From NCBI GenBank assembly GCA_002401775.2, contig NVUB02000062.1, positions 1-64,000 on the forward strand: DNA of 64,000 bases, in the 5' to 3' direction. Positions 18,699 through 27,426 of the stretch are shown here, piece by piece (the stretch's first letter is position 1; each line of letters opens with the position of its first letter). Both the position numbers and the translations under genes were made by a program. Source of the DNA: Ectothiorhodospiraceae bacterium. GTDB lineage: Bacteria; Pseudomonadota; Gammaproteobacteria; SZUA-152. Below the pieces are notes generated by a model, which saw only the letters and a list, made by a program, of their open reading frames with translations, searched no databases and was not told where the DNA came from.

Positions 18699-21100
18699 CA
18701 GTTTGCTCCTATGCGGGCATTTGGTGAAAAATAGGTTTCCAGGCGTTGAATGTAACCTGCTTGCGCTTGCGGCGAACTCAGTAAGGTATATTTACCCACT
18801 GCTCTTTCAATATTAATCACCGCTGAAAAATATTCGTAATTGGAATTAAGCGATCTTTGTTTAGCGATAACCGAGTTTTTTTGTGCGTCAGATAGCTCGG
18901 CCACGGAAGCTTTACCTTTGATATAGGAATCTTGCACTAAGCTGAGGCTTTTATCAGCAAAAAAAGCGGATTGTTGTGACGAGCTTACATTAACGAATTT
19001 CGTTGCTAAATCCAGCATATTAGACCGTACGTTAAGTTCAATCGACTGACGTATCTGTGCGAGCTGATCTTTAAGCTGAAGTATTTGGGTTAATGCCTGT
19101 TGGCCTTCAGTGCTTATTGAACCCCCACTGTATAACGGCCAGGAAAGGTTAACACTTGCTGACCAGGTATCATCATCTTGTGTCGTAGTGGAGGCGCTGG
19201 AACCAGCTCCACTGCGTGTGTAAACCCGTTGTGATTCCGCGACGAGACTGGCCGTGGGGATATATCGTTTTTTACGGGATGACGTGTGTCGTCGTTGCTG
19301 TGCACTTATATTGGCGTTCAACTGGGAAATTTCAGGGGCATTATTTAATGATTCCACTACCAGAAATTGTGTAAAACGCTCCAAAGTTGCTGGCGTCTTG
19401 ACGTACTTTTTCACAGTTTCTTTTATATATAGGGCGTACTCGCCTTGATAAAGTGAAAAATTTTCAGTGTTAAAGTCATTATCAAGAGGGCGGTTTAATA
19501 ACAGATTTAACTGAATTTGTACCAGCTTATATTGGTTTATGGCAGACAAGTAATCTGTTTCAGCACTTGCAAGCTGGCTTTCCCAATAATACACATCAGA
19601 ACGGCCGGAATATCCTGCTGATTCTCTTTGCTTTGATAAATCGAGATTCTTTCGCGTAATATTGACATTCTCTGACTGGATATTTCGCGTCGTTGATGCT
19701 CTCAGCAGGTCAAAATATGCATTTGCCGTATTTTGAATGATGTCCAGTTTTTGAATTTGATATCCTTGCTTGGCCGAATCCAGAATATAGTGTTGTATGT
19801 CGATATTGCCTGACACTGATTCGGAATAAAGGAGTTGCTCAAGCCTTATGCTGACAGAAGTATTTCTTTCTGGTTGATTGCCAAAAGAGGCCGCTGCACG
19901 ATCTTTATCGATTTGTGTTGCGGTGGTATTCAATGTCAGGGAAGGGTATTGATTGGCCTGAGCGAGTTTTACGTCAAGCTGTGAGACGTTAACCTTTTCT
20001 GTTTCCACCTTTAAATCCAGGTTGGCAGAAATGGCCTCCTGAATGGCCTGTTTTAAGGTGAGCACTTCCTGATTGGATGCCGTAAATCGTTTAATAAGGT
20101 TCGCTTTTGATAACAAGTTAAAGGATGGGGAATAACCTATCCTTTTAGCCGTCTCCATGTTGACGGTTAATTTTTCCAAAAAACTGACACTAACAGGTAA
20201 GGTCGATGCGTTTTTACCGTCAAGAATGGCTTCTATATTTAATGCCAGTCTGCGCACAATTTTATCAATAGGTAATTTTGGCGCGTTAGAAAATAATACT
20301 CCCCGTTCCACATCGGTCGCGGTAAAACTGAAGCTGGGTATTTTTCTTTTCATTAAGGTGTTAATCAGCTTGTCTTTGCCGTCACCTTCCAAACGCCCCA
20401 AATAGCCGACGTAAACGGCATCAATATCGTTGAGCTTATCGCTTGCTTCCGATATTTTCTTTTCCACAGGTAGTGCAACAAACTCCGTACCATTTCTTTC
20501 CATAAGTTTTTGAATAGTTAACATCTTTGATTGCTTTGATCGACTTAACGATAACTGGCTTATCAAGTGACTGCTGGCGATGAGGGCGACTTTTTTATAG
20601 GGAGAAATTTGAAAGAACGTGTCAAGGTCATTACTGATTGAACGGTTAAACAATATGTAGGATAAGTTGTTTATTCCTGACGTATCACTTTGTGTTAACA
20701 GAATGTTTTGGCTTTCCGGGGCCACGATTCCAATAGCTATTACCGGTTTGTTGAATGTTTTTTGTTGAATAACAACAGAAGAAGTGATTATTCCCACCGA
20801 AATGATAATGTCGATAGTATTATTTTTTGAGAGGGTTATGTAATTATCCAGACTTTCAGCGGTAGACCAGTGAGAAGATAATATATTCTTCTCATTAAGG
20901 TTGATTTTATATTTGGACGATAATAATAATTCCAGCTCTTGTCGTAGTCTACTGACCAGAATATTTTGTTGCGCGTCATTAGCATCGACTAAAATACCAA
21001 TATTGACGCTATTTTTACTCCACGCAAAGGGACTAAAAATGATCATGCTGGAAATCAATATGATTGACGATATCGTGAGTAATAAATTATTTCTCAGCAT
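18698..21100 (-). CDS. Fusion of an ABC-type periplasmic substrate-binding domain with a TolC-family outer-membrane channel, 800 aa
   Basis: After a signal peptide (LLLTISSIILISSMIIFS) residues of about 30-340 match the ABC_sub_bind type fold: NIGILVDANDAQQN, VAIGIVAPESQN, a GYLGRLEGDG segment and a linker into GYSPSFNLLSKANLI. Residues of about 355-790 are an outer membrane efflux protein with two repeats: LTLKQAIQEAISANLDLKVETEKVNVS begins near 355 and the second repeat near 580. Classic TolC proteins are about 430-490 residues, so the first half is an addition. The domain should sit in the periplasm near the channel. The ATG at 21100 is preferred to an upstream TTG at 21163. It is coupled to the adaptor gene. 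Confidence 0.85.
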   Translation of the reverse strand: MLRNNLLLTISSIILISSMIIFSPFAWSKNSVNIGILVDANDAQQNILVSRLRQELELLLSSKYKINLNEKNILSSHWSTAESLDNYITLSKNNTIDIIISVGIITSSVVIQQKTFNKPVIAIGIVAPESQNILLTQSDTSGINNLSYILFNRSISNDLDTFFQISPYKKVALIASSHLISQLSLSRSKQSKMLTIQKLMERNGTEFVALPVEKKISEASDKLNDIDAVYVGYLGRLEGDGKDKLINTLMKRKIPSFSFTATDVERGVLFSNAPKLPIDKIVRRLALNIEAILDGKNASTLPVSVSFLEKLTVNMETAKRIGYSPSFNLLSKANLIKRFTASNQEVLTLKQAIQEAISANLDLKVETEKVNVSQLDVKLAQANQYPSLTLNTTATQIDKDRAAASFGNQPERNTSVSIRLEQLLYSESVSGNIDIQHYILDSAKQGYQIQKLDIIQNTANAYFDLLRASTTRNIQSENVNITRKNLDLSKQRESAGYSGRSDVYYWESQLASAETDYLSAINQYKLVQIQLNLLLNRPLDNDFNTENFSLYQGEYALYIKETVKKYVKTPATLERFTQFLVVESLNNAPEISQLNANISAQQRRHTSSRKKRYIPTASLVAESQRVYTRSGAGSSASTTTQDDDTWSASVNLSWPLYSGGSISTEGQQALTQILQLKDQLAQIRQSIELNVRSNMLDLATKFVNVSSSQQSAFFADKSLSLVQDSYIKGKASVAELSDAQKNSVIAKQRSLNSNYEYFSAVINIERAVGKYTLLSSPQAQAGYIQRLETYFSPNARIGAN

Positions 21101-21197
21101 GTAAGTCCCGGTTTTCCGATGTGGGTATTGACGTCGATACAGGTGTTTATTCAGGTGTAGCAATCAAACATCGATATTGTTGGTTTTTATCGCCATC

Positions 21198-21887
21198 CTA
21201 TTTCATTTTAAAGGGACTGCTTTGCATACTGGTTTCCCAATCGATTTCCCAGTCATTGAGCAAATCTTCCATATCATTTAGCGTCAATTTTGTTTTGCTG
21301 TTCGCCAATGTATTTGCTTTACCCTTACGGACACCTATTGCCATAATTTCATTTGTGGTGCTATCAATTAATTTGTATTCGAAATAAACAGTCACTATAT
21401 AATCTCGACCGCCTGCAGCGGCCTCGATGGCGGCTATTAGAAGCTTAATGGGTATGAGCTCTCTGACTGAAAAGTCTTTTCTATCCATTTTAATAGCGGC
21501 GATTGTAGATTGTAAACGTAAAACCGAAGGGCCACTCTTGGTGGTTAATGCTAATTTTGTGGTTTTGGCTAAATTGATAATTTTTACATCAATTTCTTGT
21601 TGGATTTGCTTGAGAACGTGACTATCAAGCTGTTTTTGCTGAGTTCGCTCTTGATAAAAACTAACGGGATCAATAATAATTTGCTTGTATGTTCTTTGTT
21701 TCAGTGCGGGGTTCACCCATCGTAATACCACGCGGTTGGAATCAAGTTCTACGGGCTGTAGTTTGGAATAGTCCGGCAAATAACCTGAGAAACTTTCTTT
21801 TTTTACAATTTCATTGCTGGCACAGCCCGTGACGACAATAAATGACAACAGTAAAATTGTTCTAAAAGCCATTGAGCTCGGCAACAT
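21198..21887 (-). CDS. DUF3313-family lipoprotein, 229 aa
   Basis: A lipoprotein signal ends VVTGC, making Cys22 the lipidated residue. The mature start SGYLPDYSKLQPVELDSN is the hallmark opening of DUF3313 proteins, followed by RWVNPALKQRTYKQIIIDPVSFY and a domain to about residue 200. The family has no assigned function. It is the first gene of the minus-strand cluster, 97 bases before the channel fusion. AGGGG lies six bases before the ATG at 21887; an ATG five codons later is a weaker alternative. By position it may be an outer-membrane accessory of the tripartite exporter, but this is inference only. Confidence 0.75.
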   Translation of the reverse strand: MLPSSMAFRTILLLSFIVVTGCASNEIVKKESFSGYLPDYSKLQPVELDSNRVVLRWVNPALKQRTYKQIIIDPVSFYQERTQQKQLDSHVLKQIQQEIDVKIINLAKTTKLALTTKSGPSVLRLQSTIAAIKMDRKDFSVRELIPIKLLIAAIEAAAGGRDYIVTVYFEYKLIDSTTNEIMAIGVRKGKANTLANSKTKLTLNDMEDLLNDWEIDWETSMQSSPFKMK

Positions 21888-22252
21888 AAACAGCCCCTAG
21901 GTTATGCTAGTGATGATCAAATAATGGACTTGATTATGACTTTATTATGAAGTTATGTATAGGTGGCCAGGCCATACACTGAGAGTAAGGCAGAGAATAA
22001 AACGGAGAATAAAACAAAGAGTCCCAACTTATAAATAGAGGCCCCCGCTGAGTTAATGCAGCACCATCTGCGTGCTGAACCGGTTAGGAAGTGGGTTACT
22101 CACTGGGAATACAGATTTGATGGGTGGCAAACTGATGGTATTCCCCTATAACACTATAACTATGGGGTTTTATTTCGCACCAGTGTTGTATTCAGTGTAA
22201 CCCCATTCATGTTGTTAACGGCATTAATGTCATCGTCACTAGGGTGTTGTAC
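21888..22252. other. Intergenic, promoter region of the exporter cluster
   Basis: 365 bases between the end of batD and the start of the DUF3313 gene, both minus strand. It should carry the promoter for the exporter cluster and the 3' end of the bat transcript. A weak imperfect hairpin with CCCC/GGGG arms at about 22143-22167 is followed by a T-rich stretch on the plus strand only, where no gene needs it. No confident regulatory site was found. Confidence 0.4.
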
Positions 22253-24025
22253 CTAGGGGTATAGAGAGGCAAGTGCCTCATTGCGTTTAGGCGGGTTATT
22301 GTGAGCTGATTTTACCGCAGCGGAAAGTGATTGCCATAAACCACTGCCGAGCCATTCTTTTTGTGTTATTCCATAGAGCGCCTGATTCAGTTTGGCTATT
22401 TCTTGTTGTGTTACTTCATCCAGGCGATGCCCGATGTCAGCGAGGCTAGTGGGTGGTTGCTCGTGCCAGTAGGCATTGGCCCATTTGAGTAATTCAGTCT
22501 TGCTTAATGGTGAGTCGTTATTCAAGCACGCTTTTTTGACCGCAGTCAGTGAGGTGTTTCCCCGATGATGGCCCATTGGCCCTGACACACCGGCTTTTTG
22601 CGCAAGAGAATTCTTGTTACCACTTTGCCTGCGACTGTGCCTCCGTCGGCTGATAACCCATGCAGTAACCGTGAGCAGCCAGCCTACACCCAATAAAATA
22701 CTCAGGGTTGAGTAAAAGCTGATTGCTTCATTCTCAGTTCTTGAAATTGCTGCGGATACTGCTTCGGTTTCACTCCCGGTTATTGAATAGGGTGCGCCTG
22801 CGGGCTGTGGTATTTGTGCTGTCTGAGCCGTATTTTCTCCAGGACGTACTTGAACGGTACGGGCAGGCAGGGTGGCTGATTCCTGTTTGTTGGTGCGGGT
22901 GTTCCACCAGCTAACGGTAATAGCGGGCAAGCTAAGGCTTCCTGCACGTGTAGGGATAAGGGCGATTTTTTCCTGACGGCTACCGTTAATGCCTTGCCTA
23001 CCACGTTTATCTTTTAGAATTGGCTGGTCCGGGTAGGCTTTAAAGCCTTCGGTGTCTGTCATTACCAGCGGGGGTAATTGTGCGGCGGTCAGCCCTTTGG
23101 CGCTCAGGGTGAGTGTACGGGTAATGGGTTCGCCGACAACGAAGGTATCAGGTTGTTGTGTCCAGCGTTCTGTCAATGTTACCTCGCTGCTTGGCAGCCA
23201 CGCGCTGTTACGTAGCTTTACGGGTACTGGCTGAACATTAAGGGTGATGCTTTCAGTGATGAGACGTGTTGTTTTGCTGTTTCGCCCAAAGGGATCAAAT
23301 CTACCGGGAGTTGCTATGGCAATTTGTGCGTCCAGTTGTATGGGTTCAATGGTAATGGTGCCACTTTGTTGTGGATACAGGGCATATTTCCGTTCGATAA
23401 CCATGTAGCGTTGATTATTGTGGCGGGTTTCAAAGCGGAGATCGTCTCCCAGTTTTTCGACGACGACTTCACCTCCTTCAAGAACGGGTTCAGTCATGTT
23501 GGCGCCATTGATATTGACGGCGCGGTAAAAACGAATGGTAAGGATGATCTGTTGCTGCACGTAAGCCTTAATGGGCGTGGCCTTAGCTTCAATGAAAATT
23601 TCATTGTTCGCCGCCGCTGTTTTACTCTCAGAGTTTGTTGAAGCGTCAACCGGTTTGTTGACAGTAATACTGGCTGCCGGGCTGTCGTCATCACCGATGC
23701 GCACGGAAGGAATCGTGAAAATGCCACTGCGTTTCGCCATAGCGGTGAGGGTCCAGCGGGTTTGACGGGTGATAGCGCCATTGATGAACTGCATTTGGCT
23801 GCTTTGGCTACGGCTCAGAATTTCAAAGTCCTTATCCAGCGGTCTGAAGTCCGGGCTGCCGTTTACGCTGTCATCGGTTTCAAAAATGAGCGTGAATGAC
23901 TCATTAACAGTGACTGGGTTGCGGTCAACCTTAAGGGTGACATTGGCCGCCAGAGCCACCAGGGGAAGCAGTAACGTCAACAAAGTCAATGAAACAGCGG
24001 TTACGATTTTATTAAAAATTACCAT
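22253..24025 (-). CDS. batD: BatD (oxygen-tolerance family) protein, 590 aa
   Basis: A signal peptide (residues 1-27, ending LVALAAN) is followed by the BatD region: VTLKVDRNPVTVNESFTLIF at the start and several immunoglobulin-like beta repeats to about 430. A membrane helix at about 440-462 and a cytoplasmic tail follow. Bat proteins, named for Bacteroides aerotolerance, form an envelope complex with MoxR; their mechanism is not settled. BatD is presumed to be the large periplasmic partner of the two von Willebrand A proteins. Its start overlaps the end of the batB/C gene by seven bases. It is the last gene of the operon. Confidence 0.9.
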   Translation of the reverse strand: MVIFNKIVTAVSLTLLTLLLPLVALAANVTLKVDRNPVTVNESFTLIFETDDSVNGSPDFRPLDKDFEILSRSQSSQMQFINGAITRQTRWTLTAMAKRSGIFTIPSVRIGDDDSPAASITVNKPVDASTNSESKTAAANNEIFIEAKATPIKAYVQQQIILTIRFYRAVNINGANMTEPVLEGGEVVVEKLGDDLRFETRHNNQRYMVIERKYALYPQQSGTITIEPIQLDAQIAIATPGRFDPFGRNSKTTRLITESITLNVQPVPVKLRNSAWLPSSEVTLTERWTQQPDTFVVGEPITRTLTLSAKGLTAAQLPPLVMTDTEGFKAYPDQPILKDKRGRQGINGSRQEKIALIPTRAGSLSLPAITVSWWNTRTNKQESATLPARTVQVRPGENTAQTAQIPQPAGAPYSITGSETEAVSAAISRTENEAISFYSTLSILLGVGWLLTVTAWVISRRRHSRRQSGNKNSLAQKAGVSGPMGHHRGNTSLTAVKKACLNNDSPLSKTELLKWANAYWHEQPPTSLADIGHRLDEVTQQEIAKLNQALYGITQKEWLGSGLWQSLSAAVKSAHNNPPKRNEALASLYP

Positions 24026-25827
24026 GGTTCTCTTTCGCTTTTACTGTTGTTTTGTTGAGATTGTTGTTGAGGCTGCTGTTGGTATTGGTACTGGAATTTA
24101 CGTCGCATTAAACCACCAGGGTCATCGGGAATACGACGTAGCCACTGTTCCATCGCAATGTCACTTTCTGTTGCCTCGCGGTATTCCTTGTCTGGAGTGG
24201 TTTGTTGTTCTTGCTTATTATCAGCGTCATCATCGCCGTCAGCCTTTTCCTGATCAGCTTGTTGTTGCTCGTTTGATGATTGTTCTTCTGAAGACTGCTC
24301 TTCTGAAGACTGCTCGGATGACGATTGTTGCTGATCTTGTTGCTCACCGGATTGGTCACCGGATTGCTGATCCCCCTCTTGTTGATCGTCACTTTGCTTC
24401 TCATCATCTTGTGAATCCTGTTCGGATTCGTCGCCTTGCTCTTGCTCTTGCTCTTGATTCTGTTCCTGACTTTGCTCTTGTTGCTCTTTCAATAGTTCAC
24501 GATTGTATTCAGCATCTTCATGCTGGGGCTGTAACTTCAAGGCATCGTCATAGGCCTCTATAGCTTCTTGGGCCTTGCCCAACTGTGCCAGGGCATTGCC
24601 TTTGTTATAGAGTGCTTCAGCAGTGTTGATGCCCTGTAATGCATCAACACTTTGTTGGTATTGCGCCGCACGGTAGTGGGCTGCGGCTTTCCACTGCGGG
24701 TTGTTGAATAACTCGGCAGCCTGTTTGGCATTACCTTGTTGCAATTGTTGTTGGGCTTGCTGGTCGGTGTTGAGCCACAATGGTTGCAATTCCAGAGCAT
24801 AAACATCATCCGGCATGGGTAAGATGAAAATTACTAACACCAACAGATAACCACGCCGAAACACGAGTGCCGCGAGGGGTAAAAGCAGTAGCAATAACCA
24901 CGGGCCTTCTTCGCGCCACTGGTCGGTGTTTAGGCCTTCAACGATTTCTTTGGTTTCATTCTCCGCGCTGACAATATCGAGCAGATAATTAATATCATCA
25001 TCACTGGCAGTCATCGACTGGTAGCGGCCATTACCGACTTGAGCCAGTTGCCGCAATGGTGCTTCTTCCAGTTTGGGAATGACAATAGCGCCGTTACTGC
25101 CTTTCAAAAAGCCGCCCTCAGCTAACAAAATCGGAGCGCCAGCAAGGGTGCCCACACTCAATACCGAAACGCGGTGTTGGTATGTCTTGATTTCTTTTAA
25201 CGAGGCTTGAAGATTGCCACGGCTAACGCCATCGGTAATCAGCAGAATGTCACCCATGGGGACCCCCGTTTGCTGTAATAAGTCCGCCGCTCTGGCAATC
25301 GCAATGGCACTGTTGCTGCCTTGTAGCGGCATCATACCGCTGTCTAAACTGCCAACCAGAGAGATGATAGTGTTGGTGTCATCCGTCAGAGGCGAGACCG
25401 TAAAGGCCTGTGCGGCATAAACAATGAGTGCAGTCTGGCCTTCCTGACGTTGCTTGAGAATATCAATCAACTTCAGACGGGCGCGCGCCAAACGGCTGGG
25501 TTGGACGTCAGTGGCATCCATTGAACGTGACAGATCCAAGGCAATCACCAATGCCGATTGGTCCCTGAATACCGGTTGCTCACGTTGCTCACACACCGGG
25601 CCGCTGAGGGCCAGAATAGCGAAAACACCCGCCATGCCGATGATTAGCAATGGCCAATAGCGCGTTTTAGTTTCTCGCCCTTGAAGAATGTAGGGCAGTA
25701 ATTGCGAATCGCAAACCGTGCGCCAGCTACCCACCTTGCTGTTGCGTTGTGCGAGTAACCACAACAAGAGCGCTAACGGCAGCAAAAACCACAAACTATC
25801 AGGACGTAATAAATGGCAACTATCCAT
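24019..25827 (-). CDS. batB: BatB/BatC fusion: von Willebrand A domain plus TPR repeats, 602 aa
   Basis: Residues 1-80 contain two membrane helices. A VWA domain follows (about 85-260) with the metal-ion site ALDLSRSMDATD, then a third helix (about 305-335). A TPR block of about 365-440 (AEALYNKGNALAQLGKAQEAIEAYDDALKL) has the sequence of BatC, which in many bacteria is a separate gene. The C-terminal 150 residues are extreme low complexity rich in Gln, Glu, Ser and Asp, closing with a short basic region. AGGAGG lies four bases before the ATG. Overlaps of 8 and 7 bases join it to batA and batD. The VWA domain points to metal-dependent protein binding at the outer face of the membrane. Confidence 0.88.
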   Translation of the reverse strand: MDSCHLLRPDSLWFLLPLALLLWLLAQRNSKVGSWRTVCDSQLLPYILQGRETKTRYWPLLIIGMAGVFAILALSGPVCEQREQPVFRDQSALVIALDLSRSMDATDVQPSRLARARLKLIDILKQRQEGQTALIVYAAQAFTVSPLTDDTNTIISLVGSLDSGMMPLQGSNSAIAIARAADLLQQTGVPMGDILLITDGVSRGNLQASLKEIKTYQHRVSVLSVGTLAGAPILLAEGGFLKGSNGAIVIPKLEEAPLRQLAQVGNGRYQSMTASDDDINYLLDIVSAENETKEIVEGLNTDQWREEGPWLLLLLLPLAALVFRRGYLLVLVIFILPMPDDVYALELQPLWLNTDQQAQQQLQQGNAKQAAELFNNPQWKAAAHYRAAQYQQSVDALQGINTAEALYNKGNALAQLGKAQEAIEAYDDALKLQPQHEDAEYNRELLKEQQEQSQEQNQEQEQEQGDESEQDSQDDEKQSDDQQEGDQQSGDQSGEQQDQQQSSSEQSSEEQSSEEQSSNEQQQADQEKADGDDDADNKQEQQTTPDKEYREATESDIAMEQWLRRIPDDPGGLMRRKFQYQYQQQPQQQSQQNNSKSEREPW

Positions 25828-26860
25828 GCTGCCTCCTTAAACCGCTAAGGCTGATAGCCAAAATTAATAAAGCACTCAGTGCCAAGGCTGTCATTAATGG
25901 ATAGGTGTAAAGTGCGCGCAAAGGGCGAAACAGTTTTGCCTCTTGTTCTGTGGGCTCCAGCTCATCAATCAGGTCATAAATTTTTAACAGTTCAGCACTG
26001 TCGCGGGCGCGGAAGTATTTGCCCCCCGTAGTTTCAGCGATGGCGGTGAGTGTTCCTTCGTCCAGATCAGCAGAAGGATTTATACGCTGGGTACCAAATA
26101 TGGAACGCACCATCATCTCGTCCGCCCCAATGCCAATGGTGTAAATCTTCAAGCCCTTTTGGGCGGCTAATTCAGCGGCTTTAATCGGCTGTACCTCACC
26201 GGCGGTGTTGGCGCCATCGGTGAGTAGAATCATTACTTGTTGTTTTTTTTCTGGCTTATGGCTGCTCTTATTATCATTCTTTTCCTCTTTTTTATTCGCC
26301 AGCCGTTTTACCATCAGGCCAATGGCATCTCCAATGGCGGTGGACTTGCCCGCCAAGCCAATAGCCGCTTCGTAAAGCAGTATTCGCACCGTGTCACGGT
26401 CAAAAGTCAGTGGGGTTTGCACGTAGGCTTGCTCTCCAAACAGAATTAGGCCCACCCGGTCGCCCACCCGGCGTTTAATAAACTCACCCGCAATCACCTG
26501 AGTAGCCTGTAATCGATTAACGGTTTCACCTTGAATCTTAAAGTCACGCGCGTCCATACTGCCGGACAAATCTACGGCTAACATTAAGTCGCGTCCCGAG
26601 GTGGGTAATTCAATGGGCTCACCTATCCATTGTGGTCGGGCGGCGGCGATGACCAGACAAGCCCAGGCCAGCGATGCCAATAACAATGGCCAGCGCCTCG
26701 CGGTGCTGTTGATGGAAACGGTACTGATATGTTGAAAGTCTTCAATAAACGGTACACGCAAGGCCGCATCTTGCTGGCTATTGGCAGCCGGTAAAATAAA
26801 CCGGAGCAACAAGGGCAGGGGTAGAGCAGCAAACGCCCATATCCATTCAAACTGGATCAT
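25820..26860 (-). CDS. batA: BatA, von Willebrand A domain membrane protein, 346 aa
   Basis: The usual BatA plan: two N-terminal helices (about 8-25 and 55-75), a VWA domain (about 95-290) with the MIDAS motif AVDLSGSMDARD, and a C-terminal helix near 315-340. The MIDAS Asp-x-Ser-x-Ser is complete. The ATG at 26860 overlaps the stop of the DUF4381 gene as ATGA; the longer frame to 26959 would lie inside that gene and is rejected. It probably pairs with the VWA domain of the next gene in one membrane complex operated by MoxR. Confidence 0.9.
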   Translation of the reverse strand: MIQFEWIWAFAALPLPLLLRFILPAANSQQDAALRVPFIEDFQHISTVSINSTARRWPLLLASLAWACLVIAAARPQWIGEPIELPTSGRDLMLAVDLSGSMDARDFKIQGETVNRLQATQVIAGEFIKRRVGDRVGLILFGEQAYVQTPLTFDRDTVRILLYEAAIGLAGKSTAIGDAIGLMVKRLANKKEEKNDNKSSHKPEKKQQVMILLTDGANTAGEVQPIKAAELAAQKGLKIYTIGIGADEMMVRSIFGTQRINPSADLDEGTLTAIAETTGGKYFRARDSAELLKIYDLIDELEPTEQEAKLFRPLRALYTYPLMTALALSALLILAISLSGLRRQHG

Positions 26861-27426
26861 GCTTGTGGACTCCCGAAGGCCTTGGGTGTCTGTGGTTTTG
26901 ATTGTGGTTTTGCCAGTGGTTTTGACAGCGGCTTTAAGTGTTTTATCCAGCCACGGCAAGCATCCAGTAGTTTCTGACTATTAATGTCGCATTGCTGCTG
27001 TTGATAAGGGCCGGTCATCAATGCAAAACAGCTCTCGTCATCAAAATGAATGACGGGTGAATGTGGCTTTTGCGAGCGGGGTGAACTGTGCGAGCGTGAG
27101 TTTAAAAACTGTGTCCAGGCTTCGCCACTCAGCCCGGCGACATCCGCGCGAGGAAAATGGCTGATGCAAATGCGGCGCAGCAGAATAGAAACCTCACTCA
27201 CCAATTGCTGATCATTCTGGTGTTGCTTAAAGTTAGTTTCAATAGCAGACAAATTCGCCAGGGCCTGTTTGCGGAGTTGTTGACGTGCAATATAGCGTTT
27301 AGCACCCCAAATAATCAGCGGTATTAAAATCAACAATGCGATGAGCAACCACCAGCCCAACGCCAAAGGCCACCAGCCAATAGCCTCGGGTAAATGAATA
27401 TCGCGCAGCGGTATTTCAGGATTCAT
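26857..27426 (-). CDS. DUF4381 domain protein, 189 aa
   Basis: A small single-helix membrane protein typical of this operon position. The start MNPEIPLRDIHLPEAIGWWPLALGWW precedes a hydrophobic helix of about residues 20-43. The cytoplasmic part has a helical domain with LLRRICISHFPRADVAGLSGEAW, the signature of DUF4381. Its function is unknown; it is found between DUF58 and BatA genes. ATGA overlaps link it on both sides. The C-terminal tail is a Lys/Pro/Ser-rich run (SKPLAKPQSKPQT). Confidence 0.85.
   Translation of the reverse strand: MNPEIPLRDIHLPEAIGWWPLALGWWLLIALLILIPLIIWGAKRYIARQQLRKQALANLSAIETNFKQHQNDQQLVSEVSILLRRICISHFPRADVAGLSGEAWTQFLNSRSHSSPRSQKPHSPVIHFDDESCFALMTGPYQQQQCDINSQKLLDACRGWIKHLKPLSKPLAKPQSKPQTPKAFGSPQA

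Noticed and set aside
18698-21163. Longer channel-fusion start at 21163
   Set aside because: That codon is TTG with no ribosome site; the ATG at 21100 begins a good signal peptide.
22143-22167. Terminator hairpin
   Set aside because: The T-rich side is on the plus strand where no gene ends; stem has a bulge. It is not placed to end the bat transcript.
24019-24560. Repeat-rich segment suggesting a tandem-repeat locus
   Set aside because: The repeated CAA/GAA-type triplets are the coding sequence of the Gln/Glu-rich tail of BatB/C and need no separate explanation.
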